Shown here: piece after piece, positions 8,806-17,236 of the stretch
Numbering within the stretch: the first letter of the stretch is position 1
Layout: every line of letters begins with the position of its first letter
Assembly (NCBI GenBank): GCA_949298795.1
Contig: CASFXV010000001.1
Coordinates: 62,001-126,000 of the forward strand
Source of the DNA: an uncultured bacterium
Lineage (GTDB): Bacteria > Elusimicrobiota > Elusimicrobia > Elusimicrobiales > Elusimicrobiaceae
Direction of reading: 5' to 3'
DNA: 64,000 bases
Made by a program: the position numbers and the translations under genes
The notes under the pieces: model-generated
Databases searched by the model: none
What the model saw: the letters and a program-made list of their open reading frames with translations, nothing else
What the model was told of the DNA's origin: nothing

Positions 8806-8822
8806 CTAATTTTTTAAAATCT

Positions 8823-8906
8823 TACCGGGGAAGGGACTTGAACCCTTAAGCCCGAAAGGGCAATGGTTTTTGAGACCATCCTGTATACCAATTCCAGCAC
8901 CCCGGC
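8823..8906 (-). tRNA. tRNA-Leu, anticodon CAA
   Basis: Read on the minus strand it has a 7-bp acceptor stem (GCCGGGG with CCCCGGT, the first pair G-U) and a D-arm. The anticodon stem ATGGT/ACCAT has loop CTCAAAA, giving anticodon CAA. A long variable arm with stem GCCC/GGGC and a T-arm with GGTTCAAGTCC complete it. The long variable arm and the anticodon identify leucine (UUG codon). CCA is not encoded and would be added after transcription. Confidence 0.93.
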
Positions 8907-8993
8907 ATAAAATCTACTTATTTATTTTAGCAAATAAATTTTAAAAAGAAAACAGTTTCCCCAGTCCCATTCCCGCCATAGGACCAAAGACCC

Positions 8994-9022
8994 TTGGTTT
9001 CACTCTTTTGGGAATCTACAAT
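8994..9022 (+). promoter_or_regulatory. Predicted leaderless promoter of the SpoIID-like gene
   Basis: TTGGTT (8994-8999) and TACAAT (9017-9022) are separated by exactly 17 bases. The ATG begins 7 bases after the -10 box, where transcription should start, and no ribosome site is visible. Confidence 0.5.
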
Positions 9023-9028
9023 ATAAGT

Positions 9029-10045
9029 ATGAAAAGGTTTCTGATCAGTCTGATATTATTCGTCTTTTGCCCGTGTTTGCTTCCGGCCGGAACGCTAAAT
9101 GTGCTTATTCTAAAACATGCGGCCAGGACGGAGCTTTCTTTTGCCCAAAATTACGCCGTTGTAATAGGGGAAGACCATTTTTACGGTCCTATCGCTAAAG
9201 AAAACCGCCTCTTATTGGAAAACGCCAACGGCAAAATACGTCTTACATTGCACAACCCGCAAAAAAACACAAAAAAATCATTAGGAATAGCCAAAGAAAA
9301 GATAGACATTGTACGTTCTTTGGGCAAACAAGTGGATTTTAATGCGCCGCGGGCGGTTTCTTCGCTGCAGAGCCGCCCCCTTCCAGCCGGCAGATTAAAT
9401 TTGCCTAAAGACGCCCACCACACTAGCCCCTTTGTTACCCTGCGCCAAGCCGCTTACGGGGGAAACATCACTTACAGCGGGCCGCTTACCGTATACGCCA
9501 AAAACGGCATTAACATTGTGGAAACGGTAGCGCTGGAAAATTATGTTACCCAAGTGGTAAATTGCGAGCTGGGCGGGGAAAAATCCCTCAATGCGCTAAA
9601 AGCCCAAAGCGTTATGGTGCGCACTTTTGCTTTGTTTATGGTACAAAACCGTTTGGCCGAGTTGGAAAAAGGCAATCAAAAATGGGCTTATTTCCAATTA
9701 TTCTCCACCCCGGTTGACCAAGCCTATAACTGCCGCAAACGCGCTAATGATAAAGAGCTTCCTTCCGCATTGGTTAAAAAAGCAGTAAAAGAAACGGCCG
9801 GACAAGTGATATTAAGAAACAAAAAATTAGCCCGCGTGCAATATAACACCTGCGCCAAAAGGACGCTTCCCAAAGGCGTTATTTGCCAAGAAAGAATGGT
9901 AAAAATGGCCCGTTCCGGCAAAGACTACAAAGCAGTGCTGACGTCTTTTCTGCCGGGCACCCATGTAGAGGTTTACAATATGCAATTCTTGTCTTCAGAA
10001 ACGGCACACCGCTTAAGACAAGCCTTAAAATCCACCGCCAGATAA
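9029..10045 (+). CDS. SpoIID/LytB domain protein
   Basis: A 338-residue exported protein with a signal peptide of about 20 residues. The SpoIID/LytB core lies at about residues 140-310, with Glu-Asn-Tyr-Val near a conserved Glu, Leu-Lys-Ala-Gln-Ser followed by Arg-Thr-Phe-Ala-Leu, and Tyr-Asn-Thr-Cys near the end. SpoIID proteins are lytic transglycosylases that cut glycan strands lacking stem peptides. Outside spore formers the family is thought to remodel peptidoglycan, often with an amidase, and one is encoded next door. The ATG at 9029 is chosen over a TTG at 9008 because of the promoter position. Confidence 0.8.
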   Translation: MKRFLISLILFVFCPCLLPAGTLNVLILKHAARTELSFAQNYAVVIGEDHFYGPIAKENRLLLENANGKIRLTLHNPQKNTKKSLGIAKEKIDIVRSLGKQVDFNAPRAVSSLQSRPLPAGRLNLPKDAHHTSPFVTLRQAAYGGNITYSGPLTVYAKNGINIVETVALENYVTQVVNCELGGEKSLNALKAQSVMVRTFALFMVQNRLAELEKGNQKWAYFQLFSTPVDQAYNCRKRANDKELPSALVKKAVKETAGQVILRNKKLARVQYNTCAKRTLPKGVICQERMVKMARSGKDYKAVLTSFLPGTHVEVYNMQFLSSETAHRLRQALKSTAR

Positions 10046-10053
10046 ATTTAAAA

Positions 10054-10091
10054 AATAAAACCTTCCTTGATAACGGAAGGTTTTATTTTTC
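10054..10091. terminator. Bidirectional terminator
   Basis: AAAACCTTCC and GGAAGGTTTT form a stem around TTGATAAC with A/T runs on both sides, between the convergent SpoIID-like and amidase genes. Confidence 0.85.
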
Positions 10092-10097
10092 GCCCAG

Positions 10098-11990
10098 TTA
10101 AAAACGCGGTTTGGAGCGGCGGCGCAACGTGCGTTTTTTGGTGTTTTTCTTTTGCGCAACCGCCGGCTTGGGATAATAAAAATCCAAAATTCCCTGATAA
10201 ATGGCTTTGGCAAATTTGGCCCGCCCGGCCGGGTCTTGCGCCATTTCTTCCTGTTCGGGCAAAATAATATAGGCGTTTTCCACCAAAATACTGGGGAACT
10301 GTGGAATGCGCGGGATAAACAAAATATCATTGGCTATTAATCCGTTATCCGGCAGCGGCACATAGCGGTTAAACGCTTCATACACCGCTTTAGCCAGCGG
10401 CAGACTGTGCGGATAATTATAATAGACCGAATATCCCCTGGGGCGGGAAAGCGGGTTGAGCGTTTCCGGCAGGGCGTTATAGTGAATACTTACAAAAATA
10501 TGCGCATTTTCTTTTAAGGCTTTATTATAGCGCCCCTGCAAACTAATGTGATTATTGCCCCGGCGGGTCATAATCACATCCGCGCCAGCTTCCTTTAATA
10601 ATTTTTCTACATCTTGCGCAAGCGCCAAATTAGCCTCATACTCCAAAAACCCCGTAGGGCCTACGGCCCCGTCGTAAGGAACGGTCCGCTTAGGGCTGTG
10701 CCCGGCGTCAATTAAAATGCGCGCGCCTTTTAACGGCTGGTTTTTTTGCGGGCTTAAAAGCGGCTTATGCATTAAATCCAAAAGCAGGGTGCCGTTTTCA
10801 AAATCATATCCATGGCCCCAAAGGGAAATGTCTTTCTTAAAGTGAATAATAAATTTAACCGTATCCTTGGCGGGATAAACCCACTCCACCGAATCCACCA
10901 CCGGGCTGGTGGTGTCTAAACTATAGTTTTCCCCAAAACCGCGGGTATAATAAAAAGTAAGTTCAAAGCGGTCGTTAAATTCCTGCACCTGAATAGGCAC
11001 TTCCCGCAACCCCTGAAAGGACAGGCGGGTCTTTGCGTCCGTTACCGAGGAAGACATTTCATTAATATAATTTTCTTCATATCCGCCAAAAGAACGTATT
11101 TTTAAGCGGTCGGCTTCCAGCCAGGCGGACTCATTTTCATTTAAAGCAATACGGTATAACCCGTTGGACAAACCGTTTAATTGCACCCGCCCGTAAGCGC
11201 GGTAAAAAGGATATAAGTTTTCTTTTTTCACCGGTATTTTGCGCAGCTTAATGCCGGGCAGCGTAATTTCCGCCGTGGTAAACGGGTTTTTACCGTCCAA
11301 AATTTTAATGCGGCCCGGGGCGGTGATTTTGGCTTTGGTGTTACCGGGGGCGTGCTGCATGCGGTAAGTTACTTTTACCGTTTTGGGTTTTTGGTCTTGA
11401 GCTATTAAATATTTGGCCCGGTAAACGCCGGGGGCAGAGGAATCCTCTTTCATGATAATGTTTTTAGCCCCTTTTAAGCCTGAAAGCGTATAACTTACCT
11501 CTGTACGCGGGGTTCCCCGTACGGACAGTTCTATTAAATCCCCCGGCACCAGCTCCACCGGGGTTTGGGGGTAAACCTCTTCCGGGTCAAACTCCGCTTT
11601 TTCAAATAATTTTTTAATGGGCATGCCGGGCACTACCACCGTGCGCTTGGCTTGATAGGTTTGCCCTTCGCTTTGGGCGGTAAGCAAAAACTCAAAATCC
11701 CCGTTTTCCACAGGCAAAAAGGCAATAAACGCGCCGTTTTTGTGTACGGGGATTTCTTCCCCATTAATGTCTAAAACAGGGTCTTTTAAATTTAATTTAC
11801 CAAACAGAAAAATTTTTTTGGCTCCGCGCGACACGGTCATTTTTTCGTGCGGATACTGCACGGTAATGGGGGTGGAAGCGCTGTCCGGACCGCTTTGGGC
11901 AGGCAAATAAGGGGCCACCGGAATATCCTGCCCAAAAACGTTAAAAGCGAAAAAAAAGGGAAAAATCAATAAAAAAAGTGTTCTTTTCAT
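10098..11990 (-). CDS. N-acetylmuramoyl-L-alanine amidase (Amidase_3)
   Basis: A 630-residue exported enzyme. A signal peptide (about 1-20) precedes a long beta-rich region (about 20-415) of unrecognised folds resembling cell-wall-binding modules. The C-terminal Amidase_3 domain carries the zinc ligands: Asp-Ala-Gly-His, a Glu in Glu-Tyr-Glu-Ala-Asn, Ser-Ile-His-Tyr-Asn, and the catalytic Glu in Val-Glu-Asn-Ala. It cleaves the bond between muramic acid and L-alanine during cell separation or turnover. The start at 11990 is 24 bases from the divergent NIF3 ATG. No ribosome site is seen, and TATCAT lies 8 bases before the ATG. Confidence 0.87.
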   Translation of the reverse strand: MKRTLFLLIFPFFFAFNVFGQDIPVAPYLPAQSGPDSASTPITVQYPHEKMTVSRGAKKIFLFGKLNLKDPVLDINGEEIPVHKNGAFIAFLPVENGDFEFLLTAQSEGQTYQAKRTVVVPGMPIKKLFEKAEFDPEEVYPQTPVELVPGDLIELSVRGTPRTEVSYTLSGLKGAKNIIMKEDSSAPGVYRAKYLIAQDQKPKTVKVTYRMQHAPGNTKAKITAPGRIKILDGKNPFTTAEITLPGIKLRKIPVKKENLYPFYRAYGRVQLNGLSNGLYRIALNENESAWLEADRLKIRSFGGYEENYINEMSSSVTDAKTRLSFQGLREVPIQVQEFNDRFELTFYYTRGFGENYSLDTTSPVVDSVEWVYPAKDTVKFIIHFKKDISLWGHGYDFENGTLLLDLMHKPLLSPQKNQPLKGARILIDAGHSPKRTVPYDGAVGPTGFLEYEANLALAQDVEKLLKEAGADVIMTRRGNNHISLQGRYNKALKENAHIFVSIHYNALPETLNPLSRPRGYSVYYNYPHSLPLAKAVYEAFNRYVPLPDNGLIANDILFIPRIPQFPSILVENAYIILPEQEEMAQDPAGRAKFAKAIYQGILDFYYPKPAVAQKKNTKKRTLRRRSKPRF

Positions 11991-12002
11991 CTTATAAAAT
12001 GA

Positions 12003-12008
12003 TAACAT
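12003..12008 (+). promoter_or_regulatory. Possible -10 box for a leaderless NIF3 mRNA
   Basis: TAACAT lies 6 bases before the ATG at 12015 in a gap only 24 bases long between two divergent start codons. There is no ribosome site. The match to TATAAT is 4 of 6, so this is weak on its own. Confidence 0.3.
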
Positions 12009-12014
12009 AAAATT

Positions 12015-12764
12015 ATGACGGCATGCGATGAAATAATCGGCTTTTTAAACGCCTATTTGAACGTGTCCCAAATACCGGACGTCAGCCAAAACGGCCTGCA
12101 GGTGGACGGCCCAAAAAACATCAGTAAAATTGCTTTTGGGGTGTCTGCCGGCAAAGAGCTTTTTGTACGCGCCCATACCACCGGCGCCCAGCTCATTGTG
12201 GTGCACCATGGTATTTTATGGGGCAAAGAGCAGCGCCTTACCGGCGGCTTTGGGGAGCGGGTACGCTTTTTAATGCAAAATAACTTGGCCCTGGCCGGTT
12301 ACCATTTGCCGCTGGATTTGCACCCGGTAATAGGGCACAACGCCTGCTTAATAAAACGCTTGAACGCAAAGGAAGTGGAGCCCTTTGGGCAATACCACGG
12401 CACGGACATTGGCTTTAAAGGCAAGGTGGATTTGCCGCGGGCGGAAGCTTGTTCTTTATTGGAAGAATATTGCCAAACCCAGGGCCGGCTGATTGCCTTT
12501 GGTCCGCAGCATGTCCGCACGGTAGGCGTTGTAAGCGGAGGAGGCTGGAGCATGCTGCCCCAAGCGGCCGAACAAAAACTGGATTTGTATGTTACCGGCT
12601 CTTTGGAAGAGCAAGTACAGGAATGGTGCCGGGAAGCGGGCATCAACTGCCTGGCCTTGGGGCATTACAATTCCGAAAAGCCGGGCGTACTGGCGCTTAT
12701 GGATTTAACCCGCCGCCAATTTGGCATAGAAACTGAATTTATTGATGTTCCCAACCCCATTTAA
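12015..12764 (+). CDS. NIF3-like dinuclear metal-centre protein
   Basis: A 249-residue protein of the NIF3/YbgI/DUF34 family, the short form without the central insert. Metal-ligand motifs are visible: Val-Val-His-His-Gly-Ile-Leu-Trp near residue 65, a His in Tyr-His-Leu-Pro-Leu-Asp near 95, and Gly-His-Tyr-Asn-Ser-Glu near 220. Family members bind two metal ions; some have been described as GTP cyclohydrolase type 2, but the physiological role is unsettled. It is probably cotranscribed with the peptidase 23 bases downstream. Confidence 0.87.
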   Translation: MTACDEIIGFLNAYLNVSQIPDVSQNGLQVDGPKNISKIAFGVSAGKELFVRAHTTGAQLIVVHHGILWGKEQRLTGGFGERVRFLMQNNLALAGYHLPLDLHPVIGHNACLIKRLNAKEVEPFGQYHGTDIGFKGKVDLPRAEACSLLEEYCQTQGRLIAFGPQHVRTVGVVSGGGWSMLPQAAEQKLDLYVTGSLEEQVQEWCREAGINCLALGHYNSEKPGVLALMDLTRRQFGIETEFIDVPNPI

Positions 12765-12787
12765 CCGGGTAGGAAGCGAGGTATACA

Positions 12788-14026
12788 ATGCAAGAAGAAA
12801 AACAAATATTCTCTAAAATAGACGGTTACAAAGATTTAGTGGTGGAAATGCAAACCCGCATGATTGCCTGCCCGGCCGTTTCCCCCCACAGCGACGGAGA
12901 CGGAGAAGACGCCAAAGCACAATATCTCATGGGGCTTCTTAAAACCATGAAGTTTGACGAACTTTACGTCATTAACATCAAAGACCCCAAAGCCAAAAGC
13001 GGCGTACGCCCCAATATCGTAGCCAAATACTATGGGCAGGACAAAAGCAAAAATTTATGGGTAATGGCGCATATGGATATCGTTCCCCCCGGGGATTTGT
13101 CTTTATGGAATACGGACCCGTTTAAAGCCGTTATCAAAGGGGACAAAATTTACGGGCGCGGTTCGGAAGACAACCACCAGGGGTTGGTTTCCGGCGTATT
13201 AACCGTTAAAGCGTTTATGGATTTGGGCATACGCCCCCCGTGCAACTATGCGCTGTTAATTAATGCGGACGAGGAGCTCGGCAGTGAATTTGGCGTAGTT
13301 GCATTGTTAAAAAAACACAAAAAAATATTTACCAAAAACGACGTTTTCTTAGTGCCTGACGGCGGAAACCCCACCGGCACCATGGTGGAAATTGCCGAAA
13401 AGAACATGCTGTGGATTAAATTTACCGTATACGGAAAACAGACCCACGCTTCCATGCCAAAATGCGGGGTAAACGCCAGCCGCGTTGCCAGCCATTTGGT
13501 GTTAAAGCTGGATGAAGCCCTGCACAAAAAATTTAATAAGCGCGACAGCCTTTTCGCCCCGGAAGTAACCAGCACCTTTGAACCTACCAAGCGCGAAGCC
13601 AACGTGCCCAATGTAAACACCATCCCCGGTACGGACGTGTTTTATTTGGACTGCCGCGTCCTTCCCTGCTATAAAAATGCGGACGTACTAAAAGAAGTGG
13701 CCCGCGTGGCAAAAGCGGTGGAAAAACAATTTAAAGTAAAAATCAAAGTGGAAGCCCCCATTAATGATACTTCTCTGCCCACGGATAAAAAACACCCCTT
13801 TGTAAACCTGGTGGTAAAATCCGCCAAGCAAGTTTACAAAAACCAACCCAAACCCATGGGCGTAGGCGGGGGTTCCGTGGCGGCGTGTTTCCGCAACGCG
13901 GGCTATCCGGCGGTAGTATTTTCTAAATTATTTGATATGGCCCACCAACCCAATGAGTACAGCAGCATCAAAAACACCCTGGGTGACGCCAAAGTATTCG
14001 CTTTGGTTGCGATGGGCATGAAATAA
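12788..14026 (+). CDS. M20 family metallopeptidase
   Basis: A 412-residue cytoplasmic peptidase without signal peptide. Zinc-site motifs are in order: Met-Ala-His-Met-Asp (near 95), Gly-Arg-Gly-Ser-Glu-Asp-Asn (near 122), Asp-Glu-Glu-Leu-Gly-Ser (near 158), an Asp in Val-Pro-Asp-Gly-Gly, and a late Ala-His-Gln-Pro-Asn. The dimerisation domain sits in the middle. It probably releases amino acids from small peptides; substrate not deducible. It has a close, frameshifted paralogue at 14619-16057, and the pseudopilin gene starts 8 bases after its stop. Confidence 0.88.
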   Translation: MQEEKQIFSKIDGYKDLVVEMQTRMIACPAVSPHSDGDGEDAKAQYLMGLLKTMKFDELYVINIKDPKAKSGVRPNIVAKYYGQDKSKNLWVMAHMDIVPPGDLSLWNTDPFKAVIKGDKIYGRGSEDNHQGLVSGVLTVKAFMDLGIRPPCNYALLINADEELGSEFGVVALLKKHKKIFTKNDVFLVPDGGNPTGTMVEIAEKNMLWIKFTVYGKQTHASMPKCGVNASRVASHLVLKLDEALHKKFNKRDSLFAPEVTSTFEPTKREANVPNVNTIPGTDVFYLDCRVLPCYKNADVLKEVARVAKAVEKQFKVKIKVEAPINDTSLPTDKKHPFVNLVVKSAKQVYKNQPKPMGVGGGSVAACFRNAGYPAVVFSKLFDMAHQPNEYSSIKNTLGDAKVFALVAMGMK

Positions 14027-14034
14027 GAGGTTTT

Positions 14035-14451
14035 ATGAAAAAAGGTTTTACGGTGGTTGAAATTATTGTAACTGTGCTTATTTTTGCCATATTAATGGGC
14101 TTTACCATACCGCGTTTTATCAACTTGGTAAATAAAGCCAAAGAAGGAAGCACCAAACACAAACTGGTTAAAATGCGCAGCGCCATTGCCGCGTATTACG
14201 GGGAACACCAAGGCACTTATCCGACGGATGATTTATCCTGCTTGGTGCCCAAATACATAGAAATGATTCCCCAGGCCACAATACCCGGCTTCCGTCCGTC
14301 CTCCCATGTAAGCACGGGCACGTTTGAGGAAGCTTTCTCCAAAACCGGCGGCTGGGCGTACGTAAGTGACCCGGAAGACCCACGCTATGGGGACGTCTTC
14401 GTCAATACGGATAAAGAAGACAGTTACGGCAAAGCGTGGAATACCCACTGA
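14035..14451 (+). CDS. Type IV pilin / type II secretion pseudopilin
   Basis: A 138-residue prepilin. The leader is very short (Met-Lys-Lys-Gly) and is followed by Phe-Thr-Val-Val-Glu, giving the classical cleavage after Gly and Glu at +5. A hydrophobic helix follows, then a soluble C-terminal domain of the GspG/PilE kind. The leader would be cut and the new N-terminus methylated by the prepilin peptidase encoded at 16346. The gene is translated directly after the M20 gene (GAGG ribosome site). It could serve in a pilus, a pseudopilus or a DNA-uptake fibre. Confidence 0.88.
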   Translation: MKKGFTVVEIIVTVLIFAILMGFTIPRFINLVNKAKEGSTKHKLVKMRSAIAAYYGEHQGTYPTDDLSCLVPKYIEMIPQATIPGFRPSSHVSTGTFEEAFSKTGGWAYVSDPEDPRYGDVFVNTDKEDSYGKAWNTH

Positions 14452-14459
14452 CAATTCAT

Positions 14460-14490
14460 ATCCCCCGGTCAAACCGGGGGATTTTTATTT
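14460..14490 (+). terminator. Terminator after the pseudopilin gene
   Basis: TCCCCCGGT and ACCGGGGGA form a stem followed by TTTTTATTTT. Confidence 0.85.
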
Positions 14491-14618
14491 TCCTTTGCAG
14501 CCCCCCAGAAGAACAATCAAGACGTAAAATAAATTTGCCTTTTAGGACATTAGACCCATTAAACACTAGGACTTAAGCCCCTTTTCTGTTGTTACACAAA
14601 AAAATACGTTATATATAT

Positions 14619-16057
14619 ATGAATAAAAAAATACATTGCACTCTAACAGTGTTAGGAGCAATTGCTGTTTTACTCCAACTAACCTCTTCTTTGCAAGCGC
14701 AACGCTTGCCTAAAGGAGCTATACGGCGTTTAAAAGAAACCAGTCAACTATCTGCCGCTGTTACTAAAAACCTACAAAACAAGGTTTTAGCCGCCAGCAA
14801 AAAAGCTGTACAAAATAGAGCGAATGCCGAGCAGGTGGTCTCCTCTAAAATAAACAGCTATAAGAATATGGTTATAGATATGCAAACCCATATGATAGCT
14901 GCCCCGGCTGTTTCCCCACATGATGGCGGAACAGGAGAAGGAGCAAAAGCAGAATACTTGATGAATCTTTTTAAAACAATGAAATTTGACGAGCTTTATG
15001 TTATTAACATCAAAGACCCCAAATCAAAACCGGAGTACGGCCCAATATTATTGCTAAGTATTATGGGCAAAATACAAGTAAAAATTTATGGGTAATGGCT
15101 CATTCTGATGTTGTTCCTCCAGGGGATTTGTCTTTATGGAAAACAGACCCGTTTAACGCGGTGGTAAAAGGCGATAAAATTTACGGGCGTGGATCCGAAG
15201 ACAATCACCAGGGAATAATATCTGCCGTATTAGCGGTAAAGGCCATGATGGACTCTGGCATACGCCCCCGCTACAATTATTCTTTATTAATTAATGCTGA
15301 TGAAGAACTCGGCAGCGAATATGGAATCCTTCCTTTATTAAAAAACCACAAGGAAATTTTCACTCCTAATGACGTATTCTTAGTCCCTGACGCAGGAAAT
15401 GATGAAGGAACCATGGTGGAGGTTGCCGAAAAAAACATGATGTGGCTCAAATTCAGTGTACTTGGCAAACAAGCCCACGCCGCATTGCCCAAATACGGGA
15501 CGAATGCCACCCGGGTATCAAGCCAGTTGCTGCTCAATTTAGATAAAGCGCTTCATAAAAAATTTAACAACAAAGACAAACTCTTTAACCCGGAACCTAC
15601 CAGCACGTTTGAACCTGCTAAGAGGGAACCCCAATCTTCTACTATAAACACTGTTCCTGGCCTAGACGTTTTTTATTTGGATTGCCGAATCCTCCCCCAA
15701 TACACTAATGAAGAAGTATTACAGGAAGTTTCGCGCATAGTACAAGAGGCAGAAAAGAAGTTTAACGTAAAAGTAAAAGTGGAAGTGGTACAACACGAAA
15801 GCCACGTCCCTACAGACAAAAAACACCCGCTTGTAAATTTAGTGGTAAGATCCGCTAGAGATGTATATAACAACAACCCTAAACCCATAGGAGACGGAGG
15901 AAGCACGGTAGCTTCTTTTTTACGCGACGAAGGATATCCGGCGGTAGTATTTTCCCGCTTGTTTGATATGGCCCACCAACCCAACGAATACAGCAGTATT
16001 CAAAATACGCTGGGTGATGCGAAAGTATTCGCTTTGGTTTCCTTACGGATGAAATAG
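14619..16057 (+). pseudogene. M20 peptidase with signal peptide, interrupted by a frameshift
   Basis: The 5' part (14619-15095) encodes an N-terminal signal-like segment ending near Leu-Gln-Ala-Gln, a Lys/Ala-rich linker and the start of an M20 domain. The rest (from about 15030 to 16057) continues the same domain in another frame, with all later zinc-site motifs (Met-Ala-His-Ser-Asp, Gly-Ser-Glu-Asp-Asn, Asp-Glu-Glu-Leu-Gly). Alignment by eye with the gene at 12788 shows one base missing at or near the A run 15026-15029. It is either a recent pseudogene, a sequencing error or, less likely, a programmed shift. If restored it would be about 480 residues and exported, unlike its paralogue. Confidence 0.8.
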
Positions 16058-16085
16058 CTAATACAGCCGTTTAAATTGTATATTA

Positions 16086-16118
16086 AAAAGCCTCCTATTG
16101 CAGGGGGCTTTTCTTTTT
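16086..16118 (+). terminator. Terminator after the frameshifted M20 gene
   Basis: AAGCCTCC (16089-16096) pairs with GGGGGCTT (16103-16110, one G-U pair), followed by TTCTTTTT. The next 220 bases up to the prepilin peptidase gene hold nothing else I can support. Confidence 0.75.
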
Positions 16119-16345
16119 GGTACAACTCCAGGCGGAAAATTTTATTTTTCACAACTAACCTTTTTCCCCTTATCAAAAACAATATTTTCTACGGGCCTTT
16201 TTCCAAACAAATCCAAAACATCATAAAGCTCCTTACAGACGCTAGCCCAACAATCATTTAATTACCGGCACGTAATGAATGTTTTTCAGACAAAATGCTA
16301 GAATATAGACTACTTGTTTTATTTCTATAAATTAACGAGGACTTT

Positions 16346-17128
16346 ATGGAAACGCTTATTTTGGTTTTTTCAACCCTATTCGGTTTGATTATAGGAAGTT
16401 TTTTAAACGTATGCATTTACCGCATTCCCAAAAATAAATCCATTGTATGGCCGCCGTCTTTCTGCCCCAAATGCGGGGAACGCATAAAACCCTATGACAA
16501 TATCCCCCTGTTCAGCTACATCTTTCTATGGGGTAAATGCCGCAAATGCAAGGCTCCTATTTCCATTCAATACCCCATTGTAGAAGCCGTCAGCGGGGCG
16601 CTTACGTTACTTTTTGTGTGGCACTACGGCTTAACGCCTTGGACGTTTGTCGTGCTGACGGCCGTATATGCGCTTATTATTTTGTCCGTCATTGACTTGG
16701 AATTAATGATTATACCGGACCGCTTTTCCCTGGGTTTAATTGTATTTGGATTGGCGTTTTCTTGGTGCAACCCCAACTTTGACGGCGTTTGGTGGCAAAA
16801 ATTGCTGCAAAGCTTGCTGGGCGCCGGCGTAGGTTTTTTTGGCGTACTGGCTATTGCGCTTATTGGTACGTTCTTATTTAAAAAAGAAGCCATGGGCGGA
16901 GGGGACGTAAAACTAATGGGCGGAGTGGGGGCTTTAATCGGCTGGCAGGGCGTGATTACCACCGTTATTTTTGCTTCTTTCCTAGGGCTTATTTATTCCA
17001 TTTTCTTAATGATTTTTAAAGGGAAAAAAGGAGGCGACGCCATCCCCTTCGGCCCATTCTTAAGCGCCGGGGCGCTCATTAATTTGTTTACGCTGATTGA
17101 ATTTACGGATTTAACCATACAGCTGTAA
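16346..17128 (+). CDS. pilD: Prepilin peptidase / N-methyltransferase
   Basis: A 260-residue inner-membrane aspartic protease of family A24. The N-terminal domain has Gly-Ser-Phe-Leu-Asn-Val-Cys followed by two Cys-x2-Cys pairs (Cys-Pro-Lys-Cys and Cys-Arg-Lys-Cys), the zinc-binding methyltransferase-linked region. The two catalytic Asp motifs are visible: Asp-Leu-Glu-Leu-Met-Ile-Ile-Pro-Asp and Gly-Gly-Gly-Asp-Val-Lys. About seven membrane segments are present. It processes prepilins such as the one at 14035. An ACGAGG ribosome site precedes the ATG. Confidence 0.93.
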   Translation: METLILVFSTLFGLIIGSFLNVCIYRIPKNKSIVWPPSFCPKCGERIKPYDNIPLFSYIFLWGKCRKCKAPISIQYPIVEAVSGALTLLFVWHYGLTPWTFVVLTAVYALIILSVIDLELMIIPDRFSLGLIVFGLAFSWCNPNFDGVWWQKLLQSLLGAGVGFFGVLAIALIGTFLFKKEAMGGGDVKLMGGVGALIGWQGVITTVIFASFLGLIYSIFLMIFKGKKGGDAIPFGPFLSAGALINLFTLIEFTDLTIQL

Positions 17129-17138
17129 CAAATTTTAT

Positions 17139-17166
17139 ACACCGGGGTTTATACCCCGGTTTTTTA
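17139..17166 (+). terminator. Terminator after pilD
   Basis: ACCGGGGT and ACCCCGGT form a stem followed by six T residues. Confidence 0.85.
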
Positions 17167-17236
17167 TGGGCGGTTGAAAAGACCGCCGCCAAAAAGATAT
17201 ACTGCCAAAGGCGGCTTTTGGCCGCAGGAGGAAATT

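Noticed and set aside
10098-12008. Start of the amidase at 12008 instead of 11990
   Set aside because: It would place six extra residues in front of a normal Met-Lys-Arg signal peptide and put the start 6 bases from the opposite start codon.
14619-16057. Programmed ribosomal frameshift in the second M20 gene
   Set aside because: The site is a plain run of four A residues without a typical heptameric slippery sequence or an obvious stimulatory stem; deletion or sequencing error is simpler.
16076-16261. Small ORF between the M20 pseudogene and pilD
   Set aside because: It starts inside the terminator hairpin and has no recognisable features.
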